A model generated the notes under the pieces. The model was not told the origin of the DNA, searched no databases, and saw only the letters and a program-made list of their open reading frames with translations. From Magnolia sinica (lineage: Eukaryota > Streptophyta > Magnoliopsida > Magnoliales > Magnoliaceae), in assembly GCF_029962835.1 (NCBI RefSeq), contig NC_080578.1, forward strand, positions 104,201,759-104,265,758: 64,000 nt of DNA. Direction: 5' to 3'. Shown in pieces: positions 33,382 to 45,143 of the stretch; the first letter of the stretch is position 1, and each line of letters starts with the position of its first letter. The translations under genes were made by a program, and so were the position numbers.

Positions 33382-33909
33382 GGACGCGGATTTCCTGCGA
33401 AAGCCTTTCGCAGGAAGTTCCTGCGCAAGAATGCTGTGTGGGGCCCACCATCATTTTTTTGGGAAATGTACTCCGTTCATCCGTTTGGTGACCTCATTTT
33501 AGGAAAATTGACCAAAAACGAAGTGGATCCAAAACTAAAGTGGGCCACACGAGAGGGAAAGAAATACCTACCGTTGAAAGCTTCCTGGGCTCCACCTTGA
33601 TGTTTATATGCCATCCAAACCGTTTATAAGGTTATTAACACAAGGATGAAGTGAGAATGAAACAAATTAGCCTCAAACAAAGCTTTTACGGTCATAAGAA
33701 TGTTTCAACGGTTCTAACTGAATCCCTACTGTTTCCTCTCGTGTGGCCCACTTGAGTCTTGGATCAACCTCGTTTTTTGTAATTTGTCCTAAAATGAGGT
33801 CACCAAACGGATGAACGGAGTACATTTCCCAAAAAAATGATGGTAGGCCCCACACAGCATTCTTGCGCAGGAACTTCCTGCGAAAGGCTTTCGCAGGAAA
33901 TCCGCGTCC
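33382..33909. mobile_element. Young MULE-like fold-back MITE with perfect 9-bp target duplication
   Basis: Termini are GGACGCGGATTTCCTGCG and its exact inverse CGCAGGAAATCCGCGTCC variant; the first 125 or so bases of both arms are nearly identical and include the inner palindrome CCTGCGAAAGCCTTTCGCAGG (split as CCTGCGAAAG and CTTTCGCAGG). Flanks are GGAATTTTG at 33373-33381 and 33910-33918, a perfect 9-base duplication. The inner arms are of the GTGGGGCCCACC type. It is found only in unit 2. Near-identical arms and an intact target duplication suggest it is recent. Length is 528 bases, with no coding. Confidence 0.85.
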
Positions 33910-33918
33910 GGAATTTTG

Positions 33919-34536
33919 GAGTTTCTCAGGAATGACGTGGCATGGTAAACTATCTTATCTGCAAATTTTCTGTCATTGTCCATTGCGATTAATTTTGATG
34001 ATGTGTTGCTTTTTCGATGGTTGTGATGTCAATCATACCGTTATCAGAAGTGGGTTGAATTGTAAACTTGGTGGGCCGGGCATGCGTCTAGTAAACTACT
34101 CGCAGCTCATTTTCTAAACAGAATTCAAATATACATAGGTGAAATGTTCATACGTAGTATTTAACATGTCAAAGTGTAGATATGCACATGTGGTTTTATT
34201 GTATATCTTGTTTCTACTGCTCTCTATATTCAAATACAATAGCATTCCTTATTAAGTTTCCCTTTGCTTTAGTACGAGGATTTTTTCCTTCACTTTTTCT
34301 CTTTGTTGTTTTCTCGGGTCTATCTTATTGCAGGGGCATTTTCACATTGGGCTTGAGTGGGATAGCCCATGAGATGAGAGAACAAATTTGGGGTGGGTGG
34401 CCTGTGTGAGGCAGGTGGCTCGTGTGAGGTGGGTGACTCGTTTGAGGTGGTACCCATGTGATATGGGGCCCATGAGGGAGGTTCGGTCAAGGTCCTAACC
34501 CATGCGATGTGAGGCCTGGGCTATAAATTCACACCC
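33919..34536. other. Non-coding stretch, no gene seen
   Basis: No counterpart elsewhere in the window is evident. It contains a short local repeat of GAGG(C/T)GGGTG(A/G)CTCGT type words near 34405-34450. An open frame at 34182-34409 is hydrophobic but has no recognisable domain. Confidence 0.45.
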
Positions 34537-34670
34537 TGATCCATAGCTCAAGTGGTAAACTGAGTGAAAGATACCTCATTTCAACACCTTGGTCATGGTA
34601 TCGATTCCCAAGTGGGGGTGGCTAACAGTGAAGTGTGAACTGACCGTGGGGTGTACTAACAAGCTAACAT

Positions 34671-34706
<36 letters not shown>
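34537..34706 (+). mobile_element. tRNA-derived SINE with TAA tail
   Basis: The A box TAGCTCAAGTGG is at 34544-34555 and the B box GGTATCGATTCCC at 34597-34609, about 40 bases apart as in a tRNA-like head. A short body follows, then a (TAA)n tail at about 34672-34706. It is not found elsewhere in the window. Target duplications are not clear. Confidence 0.7.
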
Positions 34707-35040
34707 GGGATTAATTCACCACACTCTATCAATTTGAGCTTTTATAGTAAGTGGTTAATTGTCTTGTATCAAATGTTATCTGAGTGAGAAGTCTTAAGTC
34801 ACGTATTTGAGACTCCTCAAGAGTGATTAATACCAGGGAGCATGCCATGGTGCCTAATCCCAACCCAAAACCAGTTCGGGTTCGAGTTTGTAGAATCGAG
34901 TGGGTTGGCTACCCAGCCCCCACTAGCTGGTGGGCGAGGGCTTAATCAAAGGTTTAAAGGATACCTTCCATATTCAAAGAGAAATAGGGGTTGCAATACT
35001 TAACGATAATCCACTTAAGAGTGAGGCCCATCATATAAAC
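34707..35040. other. Possible second tRNA-related remnant; otherwise no gene seen
   Basis: The stretch 34735-34835 (TATCAATTTGAGC to CTCCTCAAGAGTG) resembles tRNA-related or LTR leader sequence often seen in plants, with a B-box-like TATTTGAGACTCCT. Borders cannot be set. A GGGTTCGAG word follows near 34879. Confidence 0.3.
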
Positions 35041-36170
35041 GGTTTTGAAAAATCCCAACCCTTCAATGGGTGGCCATGAAATAAACAGTCAGGAAAGGAA
35101 AGACCAGAACAATCCACATCCAAATGGGCAAAAAAAAAAAAAAAAAAAAGGGTATTCAACGGCTAGAATCTTCCATTACGGTGTTAGCCTGTTTAACATT
35201 TGGGCTGGACCGGGCTGTACCTAAGAACAATCAGCAAGGCCAGGCCCACATGGGGTTTCATGGGCTGACTCTAGTTTGTATGTTTTAGCCCATCTTGGGC
35301 CCATACTAGGTCGGGCCCAGCTTCGCCGGACCTTGGCGCAGCCCGGACTGTTAAATCTCCTGATACATCGCAGCCGTGAATAGTGTCCTGATGCATCCCT
35401 TCTGTACAATGCAGGAGGTTTGAGAATTTGGTGATCCAGACATTGATTGGGTGGCCCCACCGTGGATTCTGTCTCCAATACTTTCCAGGTGGGATGATTC
35501 TATCTTTCCCACCAACAACTATTATTTTATCCCATTGAATTATTGCTAGCTAAGCACTGATTTCTAGGACCCTGATCAAGGGTCAGAATTCGTCTAACTT
35601 GAGAATGATTTTATGGGTGACCCATCTATTGCAAGCTCCTCCAGATTAACGTTGTGGATCCCAAACCATGGGTCCTACAAATAGGCTTATGGTTGAGGGA
35701 TCTGAACCATCCATCCAATCGACCCCTCTTTGATGGCCCATCAAATATCATTTCTCAGAATGGAAAATCTCAACCATTCAATTGGTGGGGAGAGAAAATA
35801 CCACAACAATCTAACATCCATATGAACAAAGGAAAGGAAATCAATGGTTAAGATATATACATCCAAACTGTAAATAGTCTCCCGATGCATTGGTGATCCA
35901 GACAGTTGATACGGTGGGCCCCATGTTGGATCGAGTATTCTCAGTGCTTTCCAGAGTGGATGATTCCAGCTGTCCCATCTACAACTATTATTTTATTAGA
36001 TTCAACCATTGTTAGCTAACCGTTGATTTAGGACACTGGTGCAAGGGTAAAAATCGTCTATCGCCAGAAAGATTTTTGGTGTTACCCCTCCATTGCAAGT
36101 TGATCAATATTAACGGTGTGGATCACCGAACCATGATCGTGCATGAACAAAGAAGAGCAATATAATATTA
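35041..36170. repeat. Conserved module with internal duplication (unit 2 copy)
   Basis: Matches 15141-16290 and 62170-63300, in the same order relative to the RING gene. A short A-run lies at 35130-35149. No gene is seen. Confidence 0.6.
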
Positions 36171-36215
36171 CGCCTATCCATTACATCTATTATGCATCAG
36201 AACCCTCCCTCCCAA

Positions 36216-36730
36216 AGGCAGCCAATTCTGTCAGGCCACGACCACGGGACCCACATTAATGTATTTTTTGCATATCAAAGCCGTCCATCCGTTTTTCCAG
36301 ATCGTTTTAGGAAGTTGACCCAAAATAGAAGTAGATATAAATTTCAAAGGGACCACACCACAGGAAACAGTGTCGATTGAACATTAAAAACTTCTTGTGA
36401 CCCACAAGAGTTTTTAACCAAGATTTTATATATTTTTCCTTATTCATCGAGGTTTTTTTGACCGTACCAACAGATTGGATTGAAAAATAAGCCTTATGAT
36501 GGGCCCTACGAAGTTTTTAATGGTGGGCGTTCATTCACCACTGTTTTCAGTGGTGTGGCTCACTGACATTTGAATGTGCCTATTTCTTAAAATCATGCCA
36601 CAAAATGACTTGGAATAACAGATGGACGGTGTGGATATACAAAAAATACACCAAGGTGGGCCCCACGATCGCTGCCTGACCGAACTCAGCATTGCCTAGA
36701 CCTGACCGAATCCGCTCACACGCAAAAAAG
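36216..36730. mobile_element. GTGGGGCCCACC-type fold-back MITE
   Basis: Arms start near GGCCACGACCACGGGACCCA and end near GTGGGCCCCACGATCGCTGC; the centre is near 36465. A relative with the same outer ends is at 45191-45690 in unit 3. No coding. Confidence 0.55.
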
Positions 36731-36732
36731 GA

Positions 36733-37115
36733 CGGGGATTAGCTACTGACAGGTTGAGTAGCCACACCCACTACTGAAGTGACGTCACCAAGTTCTGTGG
36801 GTCCAACCATGGTGTATGTTTTGTATCCACACCGTTCATTAAGGCGAAGAGATCATTTTATAGCACGAGACAAAAAAGTGAGCCAGGTCTAAAGCTCAAG
36901 TGAACCACATAAAATAGTGGGCGTCACTCTCCCCACTGTTTTTGGTGGGGTCCACTCCAGCTTTGGATCTACCTCATTCTTTGATTCATGTCCTAAAATG
37001 ATATCTCCAAATGGATGGACGGTGTGGATACAACACACATAATGTAAGTCCCACGTTACTTGGTGACGTCACTTCAGTAGGCAGCCTCGCTACTCAACCT
37101 CTCACTAGTTAATCC
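36733..37115. mobile_element. Fold-back MITE with GGATTAGCTACTGACAGG termini
   Basis: The left end (GGATTAGCTACTGACAGGTT, GAGTAGC, then CTACTGAAGTGACGTCACCA) is repeated inverted at the right end (TGGTGACGTCACTTCAGTAG to GGTTGAGTAGC reversed, AGTTAATCC). The arms are about 70 bases. The inner part is of the GTGGGGCCCACC type. A worn copy in unit 1 ends at 16647 and one in unit 4 at 63671; a left part recurs at 45690-45810. Confidence 0.6.
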
Positions 37116-38160
37116 ACGTCAGCATAAAAGAACGCGAATTTCGTACGCTTTGGAACCGCGTTCGCAAACCGCGTTCGCAAAAACCCTCCATGAATCGAAT
37201 CTTTTTCAGTGGTCAAATGAAAAAGTCTGATACTCCGGCGTCCTGTAATGTATGATACGCAGACACTTAGAAATTAGTAAGCCAGTGCATTCTTGGCGAA
37301 TAATTAATTTAATCTAAACCGTCCAACTTATAGGTAAAATTTTAGATATATGATGAACTGAAAATTACTTCTATCGGTAAATTCTGATCATTTATTGGAT
37401 GGTTAAAAAAACTATACAATGGTATTTATTTTAAATAAAAAGTGTCTACGAATCAGATGATTGTAAATTCTCATCAATTTTTGTTTTGGAATTTTATTTA
37501 AAAAAATCTGTCCGATAATTTAGTCGGTTTAATTTGAGCTGATATATGCCACTTTTACTACTTTTAAGTGCCTGAGTATCAAGCGTTGTACTCCGCCAGA
37601 ATATCAAATAAATAACATTCGCGTCCCAAAATTAAATAAAGTGGTGATTTTGGAAAAATAGTATGAGATTTGCGCGAGTAAGATTTCAAAGAGTCCACTG
37701 GCAGCAGTATCTACGTGGCAGATTAGACAGAGATCCGGACCATTCTGCAGATGGTCCCACTTTTAAATGCTCTAAATGGAGCATCAAACTGGTGGAAATC
37801 TCATGGTCATATCTGATTATTAGTAGATCTAAAAGTTAGGGGAGAAATATTTACATTGGGGCCATGCAATGAGTGGTCAGGATCTCTCATATATACTGAA
37901 CTTAATACCCTGTGCTGCGAAGGGTGACATTTACCTACACTCGCGCGAATCACTTTAAAGTTTATTATCACCTCGTGCCCTGCATTTTCGAGGCAAGCGC
38001 TAGGAAGTTTACTCACATGATGGTAGGGCGGCCAAAGGAAGCTTCCAGTCGAGTTCGCGTTTTTCCAGTTATGAAATAACCTCTTCCTTCTCAATTAACT
38101 ACGAAACTGCCACTGATTCCGCTTTTCTCTACAATAGTGATTTTAAACGGTGGTAAAGAA
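37116..38160. repeat. Non-coding block of unit 2 matching 17269-18306
   Basis: Same landmarks as in unit 1, including TCTGATACTCCGGCGT (near 37224) and the GGGGCCATGCAATGAGT word (near 37858). It ends at the insertion point of the 38171-38679 MITE. Confidence 0.5.
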
Positions 38161-38170
38161 GAATTTACCG

Positions 38171-38679
38171 GGAACGGATTGGCTACTCCCCCTCCACCAG
38201 CCAATGGCTGATGGTCGGTTCTCTGTGGGCCACACCATGAAGTATGTATTTCATCCATTTCGTCCATCTATTTCTATTTATCATTTTAGAGTATGGGAGT
38301 AAAAATAAGATATATACTAGTCTCAAAACGACCACATTACAGGAAATAGTGTTGAATGAGCGTTGACCATTAAAAAAATTTTGGGGCCAATAAAAGTTTT
38401 CGATCAAGCTGATATTTGTTTTTTCCCTTCATCTAAGTATGTATGACCTAATCAACAAATTAGATGTCAAATAAACAGTACAGTGGGCCTTAGGAGGATT
38501 TTAATGGTGGATATCCAATCACAATTGTGATTGTTTTCCTTAGGTGTGGTCCGGCTGAGATTTATTTCCCTCTCCGTTTTTTGGTCAAGCCCTAAAATAA
38601 CCTTTAAAAATGAATGAGCGGCATGAATGAAATACATAAATCATAATGGGGCCCACGGAGGAGTAGCCAATCCGTTTCC
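38171..38679. mobile_element. MULE-like fold-back MITE with 9-10-bp target duplication
   Basis: The left end GGAACGGATTGGCTACTCC is inverted at the right end (GGAGTAGCCAATCCGTTTCC). Flanks are GAATTTACCG (38161-38170) and GAGTTTACCG (38680-38689). Unit 1 has AAATTACCG only once at the equivalent place (18297-18306), which is an empty site. So it inserted after units 1 and 2 separated. Body is the GTGGGGCCCACC type. Confidence 0.8.
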
Positions 38680-38689
38680 GAGTTTACCG

Positions 38690-39660
38690 TGGCATTTTCA
38701 GCTTTTCGGAACGACACGGGAAGCGGATATCAGGAAGTTCCCGTCCAAGGATTTTGGGTGGGGCTCACTGCGATGTTTGTGAGAAATCCAATTCGTTCAT
38801 CCATTTTTTCAACCTCATTTTAGTACATGTGGTTAAAAATAAAGTAGATCAAAAACTCAAATGAACCGCACAAGAGGAAACAGTGGAAATTTAATGACTA
38901 CCGTTGAAATATTTATATGGCCAGGAAAGTTTTATATGTCTAAGCTTGTGGTGTTTTCACTTCGTACCGGTGAAAATAACTTTATAAACAGTTTGGATGG
39001 CATATAAGTATCAAGTTGAGCTTAAGCATCAAGTAAGTGGGGCTTACGAAGGTTTCACCTGTAGGAATTCCCTTACCCACTGTTTCAGCTTGTATAGCAC
39101 ATATGAGTTTTGGACATTCCTCATTTTTCGCTTCATGTCCTACTGCTATTTGAGCGTTTCAAGTCATGAGCCAAATATGGGTCATATCTAAAGTTCAAGT
39201 GTACCACACTACAAATAGTAGTAGTGACAATGATTCTCACCGTTAAAACGTTAAAAATCGTTTGTAGGGCCTACAATAATGTTTATTTTCCATTCAATTT
39301 ATTTATAAGGTCACACATACCTCGACAAAGGAAAAAAAACAAATATTATATTGGTCCAAAACTTCTCTAACCCTCAAAATAATTTCAATAGTATACGTTC
39401 AATACACCCACTACGTTGTGCAATGTGATCCACCGTATGATATTTGGATATGCCTTATTTTTGGGCTCAATTATTTAATTATTTTGTTTTTTTTCTTTTC
39501 TTTTCCCAGGGAGACCTCATGATTATGTCTTGGTATGCATTGAGTGCTACGCCTGCCCGTTAAAACCAAAAACAACCAGACAATATACCTTGTTTGTTTG
39601 TAACGGAGCTTTTTTTCTCTTTTAAGAATATAGTTTTATGACTTGTGACTAAGAAATTAC
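38690..39660. repeat. Fold-back repeat pieces, unit 2 right end
   Basis: Two adjacent worn fold-back bodies (centres near 38975 and 39300). The first starts ACGGGAAGCGGATATCAGGA, the terminal style of other fold-back elements here. A T-rich run lies near 39485. The final part matches 18785-18985. Confidence 0.5.
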
Positions 39661-40867
39661 TGACTGCGTTGGCATTCTAGCCGTTGGACTTTACTCTTTT
39701 CTCACCCGTTACTTACTGGGCTCTCCATAGAATGCCTAAAAAAACGTTGGATTAAATATTTCAACCCTTTCATTACATAAGGGATATGTGTCCGTTCATG
39801 TTCAAATAACTATCAAAATTATCCATGCATGGTAATAATATAAATGGATAGATTTTATTAGTTGACTAACCACAGTACACGATAAAATTCATCTTATAAA
39901 CGGCTCGGATCATTGGAAAGATGATCAAGATTCAAAGGCGGGTGTATTGGAGCCCTACCATACTCATGCGGGCACACATGCCAATATAGCTCACATATCC
40001 AGAATCTGACCGTTCCACAGGGGGTCTACGTTATTTGGATTTTCTGGCCTAAAAATTTGACTGTTTTACTCAAGGTGGGCCACAAAACATAAAGAAGCCC
40101 GAAAGAATTTCTTCTGGCCATCTATTTCTTTGGACAATTATGGTCCACCTGAAGAGTGCTGCTTGATTATTAAGTTGGAAGATCTACACATTGTGGCCCA
40201 CCTAATGGAATACCCTGATGTTGCACGTGTGAGGGTCGGTGTACAAGACTCCACATGCGTGTGGCCATAGCGAAATCTACTGTAATAAGTCGAATCGAGT
40301 GCACGACAAGTGTGGCATGTGTCACGCTTTGGGCTGCCGGTTTGGGTACTACCCCACTGGGACCTTGCTAGAGATGGATGGTCCTGTTAGGGGATTCGTG
40401 GGGCCACCGTGATATATCTGTTATATCTAATCCGTCCACCCATTTTGAAAGTTCATTTTAAGTTAAAAGCCCAAAAAATAGACTGATCAAAGGATTGATT
40501 GAACCACAAAAAAAGGAGACAGTGAGGATTCAACGCCTACCACTGAAAACCTTTTAGGGACAACCGAAGTTTCAGATCAAGCTGATATTTATGTTGTCCC
40601 TTCATCCAGATCTATGTGACACTATAAACAGATTGGATGGAAACTAAAAAAAGTAGTAATCCATAGGAAGGTTTCAACGGTGGACGATTGTCACAGCTGC
40701 TTCCTACGGTGTAGCCAACTCGAACGTCAGATCTCCTTGGGCTTATGCCTAAAATGATCTTTTAAAATGGATGGACGGCTTAGATAAAACGGTGGGCCCA
40801 CAGAGCCCCTTACAGTACCTTCCGTCTGTCCTGTTGGGGTTTGTATACGATCCGCGCCTCACGCTTT
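39661..40867. repeat. Upstream block of unit 3
   Basis: 39661-40550 matches 560-1420 in unit 1. 40420-40800 is an intact-order fold-back repeat that corresponds to the one split by the 1424-2522 element in unit 1; the site near 40545 is the empty counterpart. No gene is seen. Confidence 0.55.
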
Positions 40868-41590
40868 GCGCCCGCTGAATATCCAGAACCACATGAACGA
40901 TCCAGTGCAGCCAACTCCACTGAGCTTCCATGCAACGCACCTTCCACCGTACAAGTGATTGAGAAGATAACAAATCAGAACGCCTGTCTAATGATATTTT
41001 TGTGGATGGTCCAATTTTGAAAGAAAATCATACCAATAGGATATACATCCACTTTAAGGTCGGTAAATTAACGGTGAAAAAAATGGTGGACGTTTTCACC
41101 ACTTCAGGGAGTGGCAGATAAGATGTTTAGACAGTGTAGTCTTCAAATTTTGGGCCATCGACAGTGGGGACCACTAGTTTGACGGCACCGATCGATCATT
41201 TCCCCTATCACAGCCACTGACGAAGGTAGGTTGTATGCGGTTTAGATGGAGACTGTTCCACTGAATCATTTCCCGTACAACCTCGCTCTCATCGGTATAA
41301 TTCTCGTTCATCGCAATTTCTCGAGATATTTTCAGAATTTTACTTTTTACTCGCGATAATATCAGGAAATTCCTGCTTAAAATAAAATATCAAAATATTT
41401 ATTATAAATTGATAAATGATTTTGATATTTAAATTTTTGGATAAGAATTGAATTTAATTAAATTTTTAGACATTTATCTTGAAAGAATACGAGAAAATAA
41501 AAACATCATGCATTGAAAATATCGAGATATTATCACTATAAATATCTTTTAATGAATTTCCGTGATATTTCGTACTTCTCTTCAACATCC
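40868..41590. repeat. Distal upstream region of RING copy 3
   Basis: Matches 21826-22566 upstream of RING copy 2 and is missing from units 1 and 4. AT-rich in its right half. No gene is seen. Confidence 0.5.
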
Positions 41591-41608
41591 AGGGGTAGAC
41601 AAGGACAG

Positions 41609-41895
41609 CGGGCCTTAACGTAAGTTACTGGTAAGTAAATGGCATTGTCGTAATATTCTCAACATCCAGCGTCAAATCCACGCCTAGCGCACCTTATTAG
41701 GTGAGAGAGAGAAGCTCATCTCACGAAGAAACGTTGATAGTGAAAAAACGCGTTGTAGTTGAACGGCCGCGCTCCCTGCGTGCGTTAAGAGAGAACCCTA
41801 CTCTAAACAGAAGAAAAACCAGTTCTCGGAATTTCTTTTCTATCTTGAATTGATTCCCGTGAGAAGAGAATCAGGGCGCGCAAGTTAGCAAAACG
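41609..41895 (+). promoter_or_regulatory. Promoter-proximal block and 5' UTR of RING copy 3
   Basis: Counterpart of 4003-4287; the palindrome CACCTTATTAGGTG is at 41690-41703, 206 bases before the ATG. The CGGCCGCGC stretch is kept near 41764. Confidence 0.5.
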
Positions 41896-43858
41896 ATGGC
41901 GGGAATGCTACCAGGAGTGGAGGTGGCCCGAAAGAGAAGGATCCACCATCACCATCTCGATAATACGCGCGAGCCTTGTTTTCTGCGTTCACGTATCGTA
42001 CCGTCGACAACGACGGCCATGGACGAAACTGCCCTCAAAGCCCGTACAAGGCTCGAAGAAAAGCTCCGAGGCATTGGTTACAGGTCCATCTCCTCTCTCC
42101 CATCTCTCGATTGTAGCCTTTTATTTTGATTACGATCCGACGGTTCCGATTATTTGGGGCTGATCGAGATTCGATGCGGGTGAATAGCTAGGGCGTTCAT
42201 CAGTTTCGGGGGGAGATTTCGGAATGTGATCTCAAAAATGAGGTGGATCCAAAACTTAAATCACCACGCCATGAAAAACAGTACTGGAGATGGAAATACC
42301 GACCGTTGAAACCTTCATAAGGCCCACCTTGATCTATATATGCCATCCAATCCATTCATAAGGATGTACGGAATAGACGAATATCATCCCGATCCGAAAC
42401 CTCTATGGATAGAAGTAAGGTTTTGATGGTGAGCGTTCAATCCCCACTGCTTCCTTTGGGGGGGCTCACGTTAGTTTTGGATCCGTTTCATTTTTTTTCG
42501 GCCATGATGAAACTGATGGACGGTATGGATTTCACACAGACATCTAGGTGGGGCCCACAGAGCTTTGGGTTACATGATCTCCTCGTAGCCGGGCTTACAC
42601 GCAACTCGCACCCACGTTTAGCGTAGCGCACTTAAACGAGCGACGGGTGGTGGGATCAGTTTGGACGGAATCGGAATTGGTACAAACTCGGTACGTTGCA
42701 GCGTACTGAGTAAAGTATGTGGGGCCCACCGTGGATGCATGTCTTATCCATGCCGTTTTTCTCAAATCAATTTTGGATATGAGCCCCAAATTGAAGCATA
42801 AAACCTCAATTGGAACACATCACAAGAAAGAGAGGGAGGATAATGACGTCTCCACCGTTGAAATCTTCCTAGGGCCCACAGTAAAATTTATATGTCATCC
42901 AACCTGCTCACTAGGTCACAAACGCGTGGATGATGGGAAAAAACAAATATCAGCTTCATCTAAAACTTCTGTCGCCCCACGAAGTCTTCAACAGTAGGTG
43001 TTCAATTCACACTGTTTCCTGTGGTGTGGTCCATTTAATATTTGAATATGCTTCACTTTTGGGTCTTACCCTAAAATGAGCTTTTAAAACGGATGGACGG
43101 TATGGATAAAACATCCACGCCTTCTATCCATTTTGCCAGCCCATTCAGGATTACATATGGTCGAAGAGGTCACGTGTTTTTGTTGCAACCACTTCTCATT
43201 CCTCAGAAAAGCTGTTGTATCCTTTTTCTCAAAAAATGAGTTTACAGGGAGGTTGGAATTGACCATCGATCACACACATGTTCATATGTTCCATGTTTTT
43301 GAAAATCCAAACCGCTTATCAAATTCATCATCATAGAAATCCCATTCTGCTGAAATTTCAAGCGAGCTGGACACCTGAGTGGGCTACAATCTTACCAAGA
43401 TGGCAATGATCATAAGCTTAAATCCAGCTGTTGGTATGCTTCTGGTCAGGAGAAAATGTGTTTATAACCCATTATCAATGGCACCCAAACACGGCCTTAG
43501 CTTACAACTTGCATTTCGCTTTATTCTTATCATGTATGCCAGCTCTACTAGCATCCTGACCTTGCATTGCTTTCTTAATGCCAGATGGAGTGAAAACCAG
43601 CCTAGCAAAGATGGAGAGTCGGACCATGAAGCCGGTGCAAGCAAAGCTGGTGTGGGCGCGGTGAGATTGGAAATGACGATTCATGTGGACAGAAGGAATT
43701 CAGAGAAAGTGGTGTGTGCTGTTTGCCTGGATGAGATCCGGGCCAGACAGATGGTGATAAACCTCCCATGTTCCCACACCTACCACTCTCATTGCCTTCT
43801 ACCATGGCTCAATGTTCATTCACATTGCCCTTATTGTAGGACCAATGTTCAATCTTGA
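41896..43858 (+). CDS. RING-H2 E3 ubiquitin ligase, tandem copy 3 (exons 41896-42083 and 43585-43858)
   Basis: Exons of 188 and 274 nt give 153 residues; the intron is 1501 bases and lacks the left part of the first intronic MITE. The N-terminus is MAGMLPGVEVARKRR as in copy 2. The RING-H2 finger (residues 107-147) is complete and identical to that of copy 2. Linker differences from copy 2 include Glu66, Gly73, Glu78, Ala88, Leu91, Thr94 and Asp98. The upstream 1 kb matches copy 2, but the 3' flank is rearranged: homology with other copies stops near 43950, and a piece of the usual 3' flank reappears inverted at 45144-45190. So the 3' UTR and poly(A) site may differ from those of its relatives. 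Likely functional by sequence. Confidence 0.85.
42195..42612. mobile_element. Intronic fold-back MITE of RING copy 3, left end lost
   Basis: The right end has TTACACGCAACTCGCACCCA but the left terminus and about 130 bases of intron before it, present in the other copies, are missing (junction near 42190-42196). The second intronic repeat follows at about 42714-43110. Confidence 0.5.
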
Positions 43859-44423
43859 TATTTCCTTAATGTGGTAGTCCATTTCTTTTGATGGGTTGAT
43901 TTTATTAGTCGACCATCGAGGTTCATGGCACCCTCTTTGACTGTACCCTTATTCTATTATATTTTCAATACATGTCTTATTTTTTGTACCTATAATTTTA
44001 TTAATTATAAAGAAGTTTATTTCTTCTAAACAAACAAGCTAAAATATAGGACAACTAGCTACTGCTTTATAAGTCATGTTGTGTAGCACCCAATCTATTT
44101 GGGAGGGAGAAATCTGGTGTATCTTATTAGCTTGAGCCATTGGAAATGACGTGGATTAATGAAACCCGACGGCATTGAAATTTCTTGTGCCTTCAACACA
44201 AACGATCCATACTCAATTATAATTTATAAAGAACTTGTATATCAATTAGGTTCGGGTTGGGTTGGGGAGCCTGATACCTCAACCAGAGCCCGACCCAAGT
44301 TTTATTGTGTTGGTATTTGTATAGCCCAAGTCCGACACCGAACCCAATACATCCTACCCAAGCCCAAGTCTGACACCGAACCCAATACATCCTGCCCAAG
44401 CCCAAGTCAGGTTCAGCCCTAGT
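43859..44423. other. Rearranged 3' flank of RING copy 3 with a 38-base tandem duplication
   Basis: The first 90 bases match other copies, then the sequence changes. A 38-base unit containing GACACCGAACCCAATACATC is present twice, at 44332-44369 and 44370-44407. The stretch 44240-44420 looks like an older GC-rich hAT-like end. No gene is seen. Confidence 0.55.
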
Positions 44424-45135
44424 TAGGGGTGTACATCGAGTCGAACCGAGCCAAGCTGGTCTTAGCTCGACTCGGCTTGAACAGTGGCTGACCTCAGCTT
44501 GAACTCGGCTCGGCTTGGTCCTCGAGCCTGACTGGCCAACTTGGTTCTGTCGGTCAGCAGCTCGGGCCGAGTTCGAGCCAAGATCAAGCCGAGTACGCCA
44601 TTAAGGCATTTCCACAAACACCTAAATTGCAACTTCAAAACCCCATTGTTTTACAAACAGAGGCAATAGTTTTACAGGTATTTTCTCAAACACCTTTTAA
44701 GTAACATAAAAGCCTTAAAAAAAAAAAAACAGAGAAAAAAGGTAATTGTTTCATGTACATACCTTCCTTGCCACCAACCAAACCTTCCTTGCCACTAGCT
44801 AAACCTTCCTTGCCACCTTACCACCAGCCAAACCTTCCTTGCCAACAACCAATCGTTCCTTCCCACCAGCCACATTTCGTTGAGTCATTTTATCAAACAG
44901 TTGGTGAACAACATCATTGGCAAAGTAACCAAGTCACCAAACTAGTTCGATTCGAGCTGGAATCGATCCGAGTCGAGTCGAGCTGGGGCCTGCTTGAACT
45001 TAGCTCGAACTCATTTTCGAGCTTAAAAAATCAGCTCGACTTGGCTCAAACTCAGCTTTGAACCGAATCGAAACGAGCTTTTTCAAGTCGAGTCGAGTGA
45101 GCTAACCAAGCTAGCTCAATTCGTGTACACCCCTA
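44424..45135. mobile_element. hAT-type non-autonomous element with perfect 8-bp target duplication
   Basis: Left end TAGGGGTGTACATCGAG and right end CTCAATTCGTGTACACCCCTA are inverted copies (core TAGGGGTGTAC). It is flanked by GCCCTAGT at 44416-44423 and at 45136-45143, the 8-base duplication expected of hAT elements. The interior has ACCTTCCTTGCCACC-type tandem words near 44760-44860 that give a proline-rich open frame of no significance. No transposase. Confidence 0.85.
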
Positions 45136-45143
45136 GCCCTAGT

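Noticed and set aside
44753-45061. Proline-rich open frame
   Set aside because: It comes from ACCTTCCTTGCCACC-type tandem words inside the hAT-type element at 44424-45135.
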